Assembly: GCA_021292165.1 (NCBI GenBank)
Contig: CM037877.1
Coordinates: 112,305,289 to 112,369,288, forward strand
DNA: 64,000 nt
Reading direction: 5' to 3'
Origin: Shinisaurus crocodilurus
Lineage: Eukaryota > Chordata > Lepidosauria > Squamata > Shinisauridae
Under the pieces are notes generated by a model. The model saw nothing but the letters and a program-made list of their open reading frames with translations, searched no databases and was not told the DNA's origin. Below, piece by piece: positions 13,297 to 27,000 of this stretch. The first letter of the stretch is position 1, and each line of letters begins with the position of its first letter. A program made the position numbers and the translations under genes.

Positions 13297-13898
13297 TTTA
13301 ATTATTTACAGAATGATTACCGGAATGATTACATAAAATACAGAAGAAAATGTACACCTCTCACAAAAACAAGAAAGAAGAGACGCTGAGCAAACTCACA
13401 GCTGATAAGATAACTAAAGCACTTTGAATAAGGCAAACAAGTAAAGTAACAAAATCAAAAATCACAAGGACTACAGGGGGGAAAACAGAAATGCAAATTG
13501 AGGTTGTGTGTTTCTTCAAATGGAGAACAAAAAGGAAAAAAAAAAATCAGGATTCAAAATGGATGATGTTTCCCATAGCAAAGTTTGCCCACACCATCAG
13601 CCGTCATTAGAAGTGTAGGCGAGGTTCCAGCCTAGCTAAGATGGCCTGGAACTTTCCACTCCCAGGGCACAAATTTCCTTGCGCCGATGGAGCCAGAGCG
13701 CCCCTGTGCAACGTTTCGTATTCTACGTCCTACAATACGCGCCATGTTGTGAGTGTATAGTTTTTCAAAGTGTGCAAGAACCGGGAAAGGTTTCCCCCAC
13801 CCCCCTCCTCAACCTAAGGAGGTTACATTAACAGCACTCAAGATTTGGTTTTGCTGCCAATACATTTTGAAATCCACCCCACTGCCAAAGGGAGTATA
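13297..13898 (-). other. GAK: Probable GAK 3' UTR
   Basis: Sequence after the GAK stop looks single copy and carries no recognisable repeat until the CA tract at 13180. An ATTAAA hexamer on the minus strand (13302-13297) is the first plausible polyadenylation signal, about 600 nt after the stop. A longer UTR reaching the AATAAA near 11890 cannot be excluded. Inference only. Confidence 0.35.
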
Positions 13899-14000
13899 TT
13901 AGAAAAGTGATTTTGATCCTTGGTTTTCAAATTCTGACCACGCATCATTCAGCTCCATGAAGATCATTTTGGCATACTGTTCATATGGCTGCCCCGTGGC
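13899..14000 (-). CDS. GAK: GAK terminal exon and stop codon
   Basis: A 102-nt coding end: [33 protein letters not shown], then TAA at 13901-13899. This is the last helix of the J domain; mammals end in a similar short F-terminal tail, with a Pro where this copy has Ser. The acceptor is tgcttgcag. The 3' UTR continues to lower coordinates. Confidence 0.94.
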   Translation of the reverse strand, partial: ATGQPYEQYAKMIFMELNDAWSEFENQGSKSLF

Positions 14001-17000
14001 CTGCAAGCAAAGGAGAACAAGTATTACTATGTGATTGCCCAACTGCAAGCGCAAGCACCCTTAATTCACCTTGCAAACCTTTGTTTCTAGAGTTGGCACC
14101 AGAAAACAAAAGGAAAGCCATTACAAGGCCACCATCCACTCAGTGATACGCCCTATCGCAACCGTATACAGCGGGGGTGTTGAACCTCTTCCAGCCAGAG
14201 GGCCGAATTCCATTTGGGAGAAGCTCTCAGGGGCCGCATTCCAGTGGTGCGCAAGATTGGAGGCAAAAGGGGAGGGGCCAAGACATCACATATTGCAGCT
14301 TACCGTGAGTAACAAAGCCTTAGGAGAGGAACTTCAACCTTTTAGCATGGCCAGGAAGCCAACAAATGGTTGGTGGAAGGGGGCATGGCCATCTGTGGAA
14401 CCGCAGAGGGGGACCCCAGCCAGGCCGGATTTGGCCCTCGGTTCTACATCTCTGGTATACAGCATGGGGGTTGAATGACCTCTGCACAGGTTTACTCTGG
14501 GCTGGGCATTTTCACCCCAATCACTCATTAGCTGAGCAAGAAGGGCTGTTCGGAGTTCTCATGTGTTGTTAACATAAAACCTCTATGCACCTGAATGTCC
14601 TGCCTAAACCTCTCTCTTCCCCATAGCCAGGGAGAGTCTGAGTTCCCCACAGAAGTATCAATTATTATGATTATGATTATTATTAAGATTCAGATATCCA
14701 CGATCCACCAGATGTTTGGACCGGATTTTTGGAACCCCACTGCTCGGGAACAACCCAGTACCTAAGAGTCAGTGAGGTATCATCTGATTATGCAGATTAT
14801 TATTAATATTAATATTAATAATATTATTATTATTTACAATATTTGTATACTGCTCCACATCAGCCATGAGGAAGCAGCACCTTGCCTGACTCTTCTGCAT
14901 CATCAGCCATGCTCCCTGAAGCGGGAAGACCCCGTAAAAGCTTTCCACTATCAATTGTAGTCACAGCGGAGACAAGCTTTATTTGCCTACAATTGCTGCA
15001 TACATGAGGGCATTAAAGGAAAGCAGAACTTCCCCTGACAACAGCAGGAATAGAACGGAGGAGCAGGGAAGGGTTGTAGGGGAAACGAGGTCCCATTCAT
15101 ACAACCAGAGCAACCTATTGCCACAAGATGGAGGTGCTTGGCCACAAGAGCCATGGGGACAACCCGTGCAACACAGTATTCAACCATGTTGGGCAGTATG
15201 CAACGCAGTGTTTTCAGGAATTGTGCCGAGCTGTAATGAGGACATGTAAGGGCTGCTTCACGTATTGCAAACTACACCAGCCTTCCCCAACCTGGTGCCC
15301 TCTAGAGGTGTTCAACTCCAACTCCCAGAATCCTCAGCCAGCATGGCTGAACTACACACGTATGCCAATTCCTACAAAGAATGCGCTTGTCAGATGAGCA
15401 GAAGTCATAGCAGGCAAGGAAACTACATCTGTTCACACAGCAAGTTTGAACACATGTGAGATGGACGCATTACCTGCACAGAAGTGAGGCCCGTATAAAG
15501 CCCACCTCGGGTTCAAAGGCAAATCCTGGACACATCCCAACCCCCTTACAGACCTGCCCCATGCACTGCACAGCACAGAAGCAAACATGATGCACTATGT
15601 CAAGATGTCTGCTAAGCTTAACTCAAGCAAGGAAGTCAAGCCATGCATTACAGTGGAAGACAACGGAACTCCAGGATGACCAGCCAATCTAATCGGGGGG
15701 GGGGGGACCCTTGCTTGGGGGTCCTAAGGGTGAGCTTAGAACTATGGCAGCCTTCCCCAACCTGGTGCCCTCCAGATGTTTTGGACTGCAACTCCCATCA
15801 GCCCCAGCCAGCATGGCTAATGGTCAAGAATGCAGGGAGTTGTCATTCAAAACATCTAGAGGGCACCAGGGTCGGATAAGGCTGCATTATGGGAGGATGG
15901 AATGCCCAGCCTAGTTCAAGACAACCAACACGGCAGGTTGAGGCAGCGGCAGCAGAACAAGGAGTGGCGATGGTGCCCAGGCCACTGCCACCTCTGGGAG
16001 GGAGGAGCTGCCCACATGTCCCAGCAGCCTTTGGGGTAAAGCTCAGCAGGGTTGAAGCTCCGTCCTTGCTTTTGTTTCATTTCCGATTACTGTAGGTTCT
16101 TAAGGAGTTTTATTGTTCGCTTGTTTTAGAATCATCACAATTGTCAGGCCAGGCTATTGTTCAGTTAAGGGCAAGGCAGCAGGAAAGCAAGATGAATGCA
16201 GGAAGGGGCAGCACAAGCAGAATTCTCCTCACTGTTCAAAGCAGCAAGCAACCCAGATGCCTCTATAGCAGGGCTCTCCAACCTTGGGTCCCCAGATGTT
16301 GCTGGACTACAGCTCCCACAATCCCTTGCCATTAGCCATGCTGGCTGGGTATGCTGGAAGCTGTAGTGTAGGCCAACAACATCTGGGGACCCAAGGTTGG
16401 ACAGCCCTGCTCTATAGGGATTGGAGGAAAGCACGGAACTTGATCTGGCCTACTGGTCTCCCTGCAGCTCCCTCCTATGGCCAAAAGGTGGCGGTGACAG
16501 CACACAGGCTGGACTTTCCACCCAGAACCCCTCTGGTTGCCAGTCCAAGGACCACTGCAGACTCAAGTCCTGACAACAGTATTGTATTACATGTTCCATT
16601 GTGCATCGCTTTGGATGTGTGTGCAGTGCCTTCTATGGACCCCAGCTGATCTGCTCTGCAAACGTACCCGCTTCCGAGTGGATGGAGCAGAGAGCACTCT
16701 GCGTCTGGGCCACTAAACATCAACCGGTAGGGGCAGGACTTGCTTGCACTTTAGCTACACAGGACTAATTCGGCACTAGGAGTTTGATGAATAGCCACAC
16801 TCACCTTATCTGGATGAACAACAAGCACGGCCTTCCTATAGTACTTCTTGACTTGCTCTGGGGTAACCAGGTCTGCCATGCCAACTGGTTTCCATTTGGT
16901 TTCACCTTCCCAGAGCACATTTTGAAGAGTAGATAATAAAGCTCTTATATTCCTCTCTTTTCCATCAATCCAATCTAGAAGCTGGAGAGAGAAAAGGGCG

Positions 17001-20000
17001 GCAGGTGGGGGGAGTTCAAATAAGAAAAAACAAAACAAAACACCACATTCCATCAATTTGAAATATTCTATTTACCAATTTTGCGTATCAAGTATATTTA
17101 AACTTGTCACCCAAGAATGTTCATATGGGATTATTTAGCGCAAGCTTTCGAACGGCTTTCAAACAGCCCACTCACCTGTGATGAGTGACAATCGCCTCCA
17201 GGTGTCTAGGCAGGGAAGCTTTTACAGATGGGAAGAGAGTTGGATCTCTCTCTTTCAGACTGTCTGTGTACAGTAAGTGACTAGCGCAGATGGGTGGAGC
17301 GGTGGGCCGGTAAAAATGGTTTGAGAACTAGTAACCTTCGTAGATCTATTTGTAAGCATGAACATCTATGAGGAAACGAAGCCCTTTGGCCCCATCATGC
17401 ATCAGAGCTCCCCTGTCCATTCATAATGATAGAAGAGGCAGGTCCATTCATGCAGAGGAACGCAGCCACAGAACTGCTGCCACCCCCACCCACCCCTCCA
17501 CTTCTCTGAAGCACAAATGGAGAAGGCCCCAGAGTGTAAAATGGTTCTCGGGCCAGGGACCTTAAACTTGGTACCAAGAGTTATATCTAAAGTCAGGGAA
17601 TGGAAGGCCAATTGCAGGTCTTCACTGGAGGATCTTTGGCCTGGACAAATATATATTACTGTTACAACACTAGGCCCTGCTATCAGCCTCCTGCCCACTA
17701 GTACACAGACGCTTCGTAGCCGTTATCCCAAACCCAATCGTGCAAAACCTTGGCCACATGAAGCCGCCGAATGCCATCCGACCTTTGGTTCACCAGGTCT
17801 AGAATAATCTACTTTGACTGGCAGACGCTCTCCGCGGCCTCAAGCAGGGGCCTCTCCCAGCTCTGTTACTTGAGACACTTTTAAGCCAGGGGTGCAGAAC
17901 CTCTTTCTGCCCAAGGGCCAAATTCCATAGCGGAGAAGCTCTTGGGGGGCCCACATCCCAGTGGTGGGTGGGTGGGGCCGAAAGCAAAGGGGGCAGCCCC
18001 CCCCCCACAAATACCAGCATATTTTAGCTTAAAGCTCGTGCTGCCAGTAACTAAGCCTTTTTGGAGAGGCATTTCAACCTCTCAGAACGGGGAAAGAACT
18101 ACACAAAAGCTGGGACACCACCAAATGATCACTGGTTGGGGGAAAGGGGGCACAGCCTTCTGGGGACCCCAGGAGGGCTGGATTTGGCCCCTGGGCCTGT
18201 TTCTGCACCCCTGTTTTGAGCGGAGATGCCACAGACTGAATGTGGGGTTGTCTGCAAACAAAGCATGTGCTCTACTGCTGAGATATGGTCTCTTGCCTTT
18301 CCTACCCTACCAACCCCAATCTTCCCCTCCCCCACGCCCTCCGCCTCAAATACCGGAGGCCCCTTTGTGTCACATACAGCAAGCAGCTCACTTGTTGGGG
18401 CCTCACACACATGGAGAAGTTGCAGCATGGGAAGCGTGCAGTATAAAAACACCAAACCTTTAATTTTAGAGGGTCCATATCTTTAGACATTTCTTGCTTT
18501 CTCATCTCAGCAATGGTCTTTGGTCCTTTTCTGTCAGATTTCGCTGAAAACCCTTGATTTGACAAAAGATCCTCAAAGTCATTTTCTGAAACTTTGGGTT
18601 TTTGTCCTGGGAAACGAAATAAAAACTATGAAGTTCCCTGTTCATGGAAAAGTGACACAGAAGTGGGAAAAATCTGATATATATTTGTAATAAGAAGCCC
18701 CATTGTATATAAACCCATTCATCCACTATCTCCTGGGAAACTGTTACACATCAACAGCGCAATCCTAGACATGTTTACTCAGAAATAAGTCCAACTGTCA
18801 TCAAGAGTGTGTTTAGGATTGCAGCCTAAGGCCATTAGAGACCTTCCCAGTGTGTTCTAAGCAGAAAAATTTCCCTTGATGAAAATGCCAATGAGCTTTA
18901 CAGACCAACAAAATGACTGACCATGAGCCATCTTGCATGAACATGGAGGGAGTGCAGGTGGAGCACAGCAGCTTACGCTGTGAGCTGGGAAGTCTCGCTT
19001 GAAATCTCATCTCGCCCACAAACTCAGGCAAAGCACTCTTCCTACCTGTTTGTTTCTCTCACCTCAGCTCCACATCTCTCACAAGGGGAGGAGAAGAGAG
19101 TCGTTTCCACATAGTGGACAAGATTACTGGGCTTGGGACTCTGGAGACTTGGATTCAAATCTCTGCTCAGCTGCGAGGCTGACCTTGAGCCAGTCACTTA
19201 GGAGGACACAAGCTCCAGCTAAGGCAGCTAGAGTTTGAAGTACCTCAGGCCATGGATGTCAGAGAAATCCGCACCAGATTCAAATGAGCAGTAGGCCGGC
19301 TTTTTCCGAGTCACATGGATTCCGCAGACTGGTTTTTCACCTTTAGGGGGGGTTTACACCAATGCAAATTAGAACAAGAGGAAGAAAATGCTGGTGTGTT
19401 GTTTTTTTTAAATGCTGATTAAAAAAAAATCAGATGCTGTTGTCAACAAGCCAATGACGGAACGAAGGATGCCTGACCATCCACAAAACACAGACTGGAA
19501 GGGATTTAACAAAATCCGTACATTCCCTACCTCAGGAAAAGAAGGGCCAGAATGTTTACCAGGAAGGGCCAAAAGGCCAGGTTCCTGGTATTTATCCCTG
19601 GCCTGGCTAATCCAATGGTCTCACATTGCTCGGGGATCTGCCATTACGTCAAGGGACTTACCGAAGCCGGGGGCTCGGATGCCCCTCTCCTCCCGCCCGC
19701 CAATGACACTGAAATTCACAGTGTAGTTTGGTTTTGGTTGCGCACTCGGCTTGGCTTGCTCCGATGCTTTCGGCTGCGACGGAGACTGCCACGACGTGCT
19801 AGCGGTCTGCTGCTTGCTTGACTGCCACTGGCTCCCTGCTTTCTGAGATGGAGCGGACTTTGGAGCAAAACTGCCAGCTGGGAATCCTCCACTAGAAGCA
19901 CCTGGACAACAAGGGTCAGGGGTGTTGGTTGGTTTGCTGGTTTGTTTTACAATTTTAAGAAACTCCATTTTGTTTAAACTGGTGTGCACAAAAGAAGCCA

Positions 20001-22452
20001 AGGGCTGCCTCACCACTACTAGCTATGTACTGTTCTCAAACACAGCCACTCATAACAGGGGTGTTGAACCTCCAGCCCACGGGCCAAATCTGGTCCACTT
20101 GTGGTCACAATCATGGCCACGCCCCCTCCCCCTGGCTCCACCCCCTCCCCCCTGACCCTTTGGTGGTTTCCTGGTTTTCGCGTGGCTTTTCCCCCCCATT
20201 CTAAAAGGCTGAATTACCTCTCTTAGCTACCGGCAGTAAGAGCTTTAAGCTAAATAGGCAGGCATTTCTGGTATTTTGGCCCCACCCCTTTTGCCATCAG
20301 CCCCGCCCACCACTGGAATGGGGCTCCCAAGAGCTTCTCCAAAATTGAATTCTGCCCTCATGCAGAAAGAGGTTCAATGCCCGTGACCTGAAAGGATACC
20401 TTTACTGGGGGGGGGGGGGGGGAGTGCATGGCTAGACTAGAAAAGGCTATCATAATATGCCCAGTAACAAGATGAAAAGGTGCAAGAGAGCTTCTCATGA
20501 CAGCTCATATGATAAGCTGCCCCCTCGCTCCTCTGACTGTCACAACGAATTAGAAGGAGCAGTAATGATGCACTCCCTGGAGCCCCGCAGAGTTCACTCA
20601 AAGTGGCTGTCAGAACCTTCTTGAAACCCAAACTGGGGGCGGGGTGGGGGGCTTTTGGATGTTTTTGTAACCTGCAGATTGTTACACACACACATCACAC
20701 CGAGCCCAAATGTGTCACCCTTGCAGAGATGCTAACATGCTCCTCCTGACACCGTATAACTAGCATACCTCCTAGTTACACAGCAGTTCCAGAGGGCATG
20801 TCCCCAATTACTTCTCAAATATGCTCTTAACCTGTCAAGCCACCTGTCAGGCACCAAGATACTAAATATTCCAACGTGCTGCTGCTCAATTGCAGTCTCT
20901 TACGCGGTTCTTACAGATTAACCTTGTCCGCGCATTAGGCTTCTGTGCAGAAACAAAATGCACAAGGCATACTAGATTCAAGCATGATTCTATTTCTGTG
21001 TTTAAAAGGCTCCGGGGAGCTTGTGTAGAAGTCAACAGCTATCACTCAAAACTGAATTGCGTAACAAGGTCTGCGAAAGGCTGCTTTTGGAGACTTGCAA
21101 GAGAAGGCCACAGTAGTAGCAGCCCTCGGATATGCTACTGAGCTGTCCATAAACTGAGGAAGGAAGGAGACCCTTGTTTTTAAGATGACTACAGTTTACT
21201 TTGTGTAAATCAGCACTTGCGTTTTAGGCTAGCTATATTATCCACCCTAAGCAACACTAGAGATATTAACACTTTCACTTTCCTTTTATTAGTCACTCAC
21301 ACACTTACCTGGAAGGCCAGTTCTCAGGTTGGCAAGGTCAGCAAAAGGGTCAAAATTCTGTGATTTTGCTTGACTGAACAAAAGGCCCGAGGAGACACTC
21401 GCCGGACCTCCTGTTGTAAAAGCTTGACCTGCGTAGTAAAATGCATTATTGTACTGTACAAAGTGCTACATTTGTGGTGGCAAACATTCTTATGCTCTTA
21501 GGCCCCAACTAATTATATTTGCTATGAAAATCAGCTATTTATAATACAAGAAAAGTGGAAATCTTCGTACAATTTAACAAGCAGTAAATGGGCTAGGAAC
21601 AGCTTTCTTCAAGGAACTTTGGCAGACTATGAACAAATCCTGTTGGCATGTTGTTTAGTTAGTTATTGATTTTATTAAAACAGATGAACAAAAATATCTT
21701 ACAAGGGCTGTTGCTAAATTTGCTCTTTAGGCTGCAAGGATAAAGAAAGCGATGTAAATCAAAAATTTTACTGACTGTCCACATGACAACCTTGTTCAAT
21801 TCCTTTTATTATGTTCTGTTTTAGTTACCTAAATATTACACAGGTAATATTGTGCATAATCTTTGATTCCCCTGTATGCTGCTGTTTTATGTTGAAACTG
21901 TAGGGGCCTTGGGGCAGAATCCAACAGGGCATTTATGCCTCCGCCAACTCTCCTGCACCCCACAGATTCTGTTGTGCCAGTGCTGGGTCCCGCTTGATTC
22001 TGTTGCGTGAGAGCAGGGACCCACCGCTTGCGCAACAGAGATTTAGAACTTCCCAGTGGAAGCCCTAAAATGAGCAGAAACGCTTGTTTCTCGATAGGGA
22101 CAAGTTGGCGGAGATCCCTTATGCGAGCACTGCTGACCTGCTCCACTCCAGAAAGGAGCATTTTCTTTCATTTCTGGTTGCCCCGGAAGCGCTAAATCTT
22201 CCTTCAGCAAGCAGTGGATCCCATTTGCGGGTGGGAATTGGAGGGGTGGAAGGGAATCGGCAGAGGCGTGAGCGTCCTGTTGGATTCTGCCCATGGCGGA
22301 TAGTCAGGAAGAGAACAAGACACAGTCACATCACGGCTAGGCTGGTGACACTTCACATATAGACTGCAGGACAGCTAGCTTGGTGATGCGTAAAATATGG
22401 ACTTGTATTCTGGGTCTAGATCCCAGTCTGCCAACTACCCATTCCTGCTGTA

Positions 22453-22500
<48 letters not shown>

Positions 22501-23970
22501 ATTGATTGATTGATTGTAATGTGTCACATCCCATCACAAAAAGCAGTCTCAAAGCAACTTAAACCCACACAAATACAGAAATCCATAATATAACGGGAAA
22601 CCCTCCAAAATCAATATAAATCATAATCAGCACAATAATACAAATAAAAATAAGCACCATAAAAACATAATCTAAAAACAATAAAAGGTGAAAAGTGCTC
22701 ACCCACAGTACATAAAATCCCACCCACCTGAGCACAGAATGAACACCACAAAAGCAGCCCACAACAACTGGGCCATAACTAATGCCCAAATGCAAGGGAA
22801 AATAAATATGTCTTTAGCATAAAATAAAATAAGTACTTGAACTCTTCCCTATCTGCACGGAATGGAGTTTGTCGACATCACCTTTCAGACCCTTTCCAGT
22901 GCTACCACTGTGCAATGTGTTTGTTTGTTTTTAAAGTCCCGCTCTTGCTAACTTTTATTCAATATCACACACCAGGGCTCTCCAACCTTGGGTCCCCAGA
23001 TGTTGCTGGACTACAGCTCCCAAAATCCCTTGCCATTAGGCTTGCTGGCTGGGTATGCTGGGAGCTGTAGGCCAGCAACATCTCGGGACCCAAGGTTGGA
23101 GAGCCCTGTTACACAGCCACCATTTACATCTGTGCAAGTCCTGTATCGTCCACTGGGACTGGCACATTAGTAACTGCAGATGGGGAAACAGACAATTTCT
23201 ATTATTTTGCAAAATATTATATAGCAACCTTTTCACACATATGCAATAATTTAAAGTCATTCTGTTTATCCAGCTGTCGGACCTCATAATACTACCTCAC
23301 GTTACTAGTAGATTTACATGCTTGTATCTAGCAGCTGAAAACATAAGTGACCCCCATGTTCAATACCTTCCAAAGTGGACTTCTTAGGTGGCGCTGGTGC
23401 TGCGGTGCTAATTGGTGGGGAATCTGCCCAAGAATCCCAACCTCCTAAAAGGTCAGGCTGGCTTGCAGAAGAAGTCATTTTTGGTGGGTCTGGTGCCAAA
23501 TTTCCTTGGGGAACACAAACCAAAATCCACACATTAGGGCAAAATCATGCAAAGAACTCTGCACACACTTAACACCATACATGTAGCAGTGATACTGGAT
23601 TTTTTTAATGAGTTCTTTAGATCTGAAGACATTTATTTTACATGGTTGCTGGAAGTCCATTTCCATACATATTGAAAAATAGGAACCCATAAATCCTTTC
23701 CCCACTTTCTGGAAGGAGTTAATACCTCTGTTATAAGAAAACAGTACTTTAAAAGGTTCTTATTTTATGACATCAGTATCCTGTACAGGTGTGTACAAAG
23801 TGCAAGATTTGTTGCAGACCCAGATTCGGCACTTTGGAAAAACAGCCTAATGGCTATAACGTTTTTTTCTGTATGTCAGATGTGGATTAAATTAGCAAGC
23901 CTAGTAGCCCCTAAGAAAGGGATTACTCCTGCCAAAGTTCAGAAAAACAGGTGTAGTGAACTTTGTGCTA

Positions 23971-24005
<35 letters not shown>

Positions 24006-27000
24006 TTGAAGTGAAGCAGTATACAAATACTGTAAATAATAATTACATGCAAAGTTTCAGAAGGATAGGTGTGGGAGCTAGGGAGGTATGATTATTGAAA
24101 ACCAGTTTAAGGCTTCCTTTTTTTAATAATGAAGTCTGGTGGCATTGGAAGAATGACCATCTCGCAGTCTCATCCTTGCCCTCCCCCAAAGCACGGTAAT
24201 TGGAGAGCCCCTGGTAAAACGTGCCACAGGATTAGAAGGTAGACCTGTCAGTCACTCAACCCACTCCCTTCTTCTCCCCTCATCCACATTTAGAGAAACA
24301 AAAGCAAAGGATGCTATTTTTTTGAGAAACACTGTCTGCCTTTCCGAAGCCAGATCACAAGCAAAGCCTCCTGCAGAGTCCAGCTTCGGTTCTGGTCACT
24401 TTGGAGGGAAGCCCACTCCTCCTTGGGAACCACCAGACATGGTCCAAAGGGGTCCAATTCAGCTAGGGCTTTGGGCAAATCCGATGCATGTCCCTAGTAT
24501 CCTACTCGAGGTACACATGGGGGAAGGGGTAGACTAGGAGATGGTGATTCTCCAAAGGCCACACAGTGAACCTTCATGGCTATCAGGGCTTGAAGTCCTG
24601 ATTTCCCCGAGCCCAAGACCACACACATGCTATCCACCCAGCTCAATTTCAGTTTCTTTCTTTTGAATGTTACTAAGTAGGTAATAAAGATTATGGCTTC
24701 ATTGGCATTAACCACTGGCTCTGTCAGCGTGACACACCATGAATAGTGAAAAGGTTTTGATGTTCTCTCATCTGGGTGATTCAGACCATGAGGGATCAAA
24801 ATTGAAGAAACGTCACAGAAAGAGCACTCATGCCCCCGAAGAGCCCAGCGCTCACAAACCTAAAATGAAGGCCGGTGCCATCCTTTAAGTCAGTTAATAC
24901 ATTTTGAGCTGTAGCAGGAGGCGGCACCCTATTAAAATAGGTATTTTGCTCAACCTTGGGGAAATCGCTGCAGCAGGCAAGATGAAGGCTTAACCCAAAA
25001 GAGGATTTTTTTAGTTTTACACACTGTGCCAAAATGCAAGACTCAGTACTTGAGAATTCTCAAGTTTAGAGGAAGCATTCCCTGTATTTCAAATAGCACT
25101 GCTCCCTTTCAAAACACTGAACTATGGTAGGATATCGCCATCCTACAAATCACCTCAAACAGCTTTATATTTCTGTGGCACGTTTTTGTTCTAAATATAA
25201 GCTCATCAGTTGTAGGATCTATGACCTGGATGAGTCATGAGAGAGTTTAATAAAATTCTGAATGCTATGAAGAGAAATGTTTGGCCCTTTCATATAAACA
25301 ATAGCTTGGGGAAGTCACCCAAACTGGTTGGCTGTAGCTTTGGGGCAGACAAAAGAAAAATAACTTATTTACATAACACACAACTAGTATCTAGAACTCT
25401 TTACTGCAAGGTGCAGGAACCACTATTAACTTAGAGGACTTAAAAAAAAAAAAAGACTTATCCCTCGCAATTTGTCTATCAATAGCTATTTAGCCATGAT
25501 ATCATATGCAGAGGAAGTATATCACTAAACACCAGTTGCCAGGGTAAACAAGCATATGTCTTCATACCCTGCTTGTGTACTTCTGGGAGAAATATGGTTG
25601 GCTTATCTGACTGGAAGGACCTTTGAGTCAACCCAGCAGGACACTTTTGTTCTCAAAATGCATCCCTAAGTGTAAAAAGATCAGCCTAGCTCAGCATTCT
25701 TACTGACAGTCAGTCACCTGCCACCAGGAGGTTTCACATGACTGTTCTTCAAAATCTGGTAGTACTGAGGCTGCACTATAGGATAGGATATGGTGGCTGG
25801 TGACCACATATTTACCCACATATTTACCCACTCATGCTTTAAAAACATGAAGCAGGCCTACCTGTAGAGGACTCATTTTATTAGAACACTGATTAGCAAT
25901 GCCATTTCTGAAAAATAAACCTTTGCTAACATTTGTGATCAATCACAAATGGTTCTTTGTCTTTTGTCGAGTAATTAAAAATCACCAGTTAAGTCTGTAA
26001 CTGCATTCAAGATAGAATGAGCCAAAAGGCTGCATGCTCATTCTGTGTCAGATCTAAAACTATTTACTAGACATTCAAGATGCCTCACAAAACCTATTTA
26101 GGAGTTTTACTTACCAATAAATGCAACAATGTAATCCAACCACACTATGTCTACACATTCACTTGGTACAGAAGCCTTATGCCATGGCCTAGAGCAGTGG
26201 TTCTTAACCTTTTTTGCCCCATGCACCCTTTTCGCCATATGTCAGAATGTCATTCCCCCCTTTCCAAGATTGTCTGACTTAATCTGTGCCATACAATTAG
26301 GTGTGATGTCCTGTAGATTATGTACAATCTGTAGAATTGTAATTTGTAGAAAGATCAGTATTCCAACAGTTTGAGTCTGTGGTCCAATTCCCCCCCCTGA
26401 AACCCTAAAATTCCCCCCCCCGGGGGGAATTCCCCCCTGGTTGAGAACCTCTGGCCTGAAGGGCTACAGATCTAAACCCCATAACTAGCAAAGTCCCCCT
26501 TCCTGCACAAATCTCTAACATTACAAAGAATGAAAGTGTGTTCATCTCTGCAGAGGACACTACTTTAGCTGTCCAGAGACCTCTTCACTCTGTGACCAGC
26601 TTAAAGTTCTATCTGGGCAACCAAGAGATGTGATAAAATCCAAATAATCAGAGTTTTTGATGAGGAGTTTCACAAGCACCATGGGGAGGTGGTTATGACT
26701 AAAGATGACACAGAGTCCTAAAGTAACAGCAGAAAACCATGTTTAGAGTTAGTCATGTTGTTCCTGTCCCACACGCAACACACGGGGGAAAATAAGATTG
26801 GCAGGCCTGGCCTGACAGAGTGAGATTCAACAGGAACTGCTTCTGTCTGGATGCTGCTGCAAGAAGTCACACTTGCTGAAGCACTTCTTCCTACTCTACT
26901 GATGAAGGCCCTGAACTCTGCCAGTTGACAGAACCGGTGAGGAAATGATCTGAAACTCACAGTGGGGAGCACCTTAACTTTAAGTGAGCTGCAGACAGAA

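Larger units (their letters stand above)
14001..16804 (-). other. Last GAK intron
   Basis: A 2.8-kb intron. It holds a CAGGGGTG-type hAT MITE (about 14169-14455), an ATT/TTA-rich tract near 14805, half and full palindromic GTGCCCTCCAGATG elements (15281-15350, 15748-15884) and a perfect-TSD hairpin MITE (16269-16409). No coding sequence is seen. Confidence 0.6.

Noticed and set aside
22337..22552. Poly-histidine protein frame
   Set aside because: Product of the (GAT)n microsatellite.
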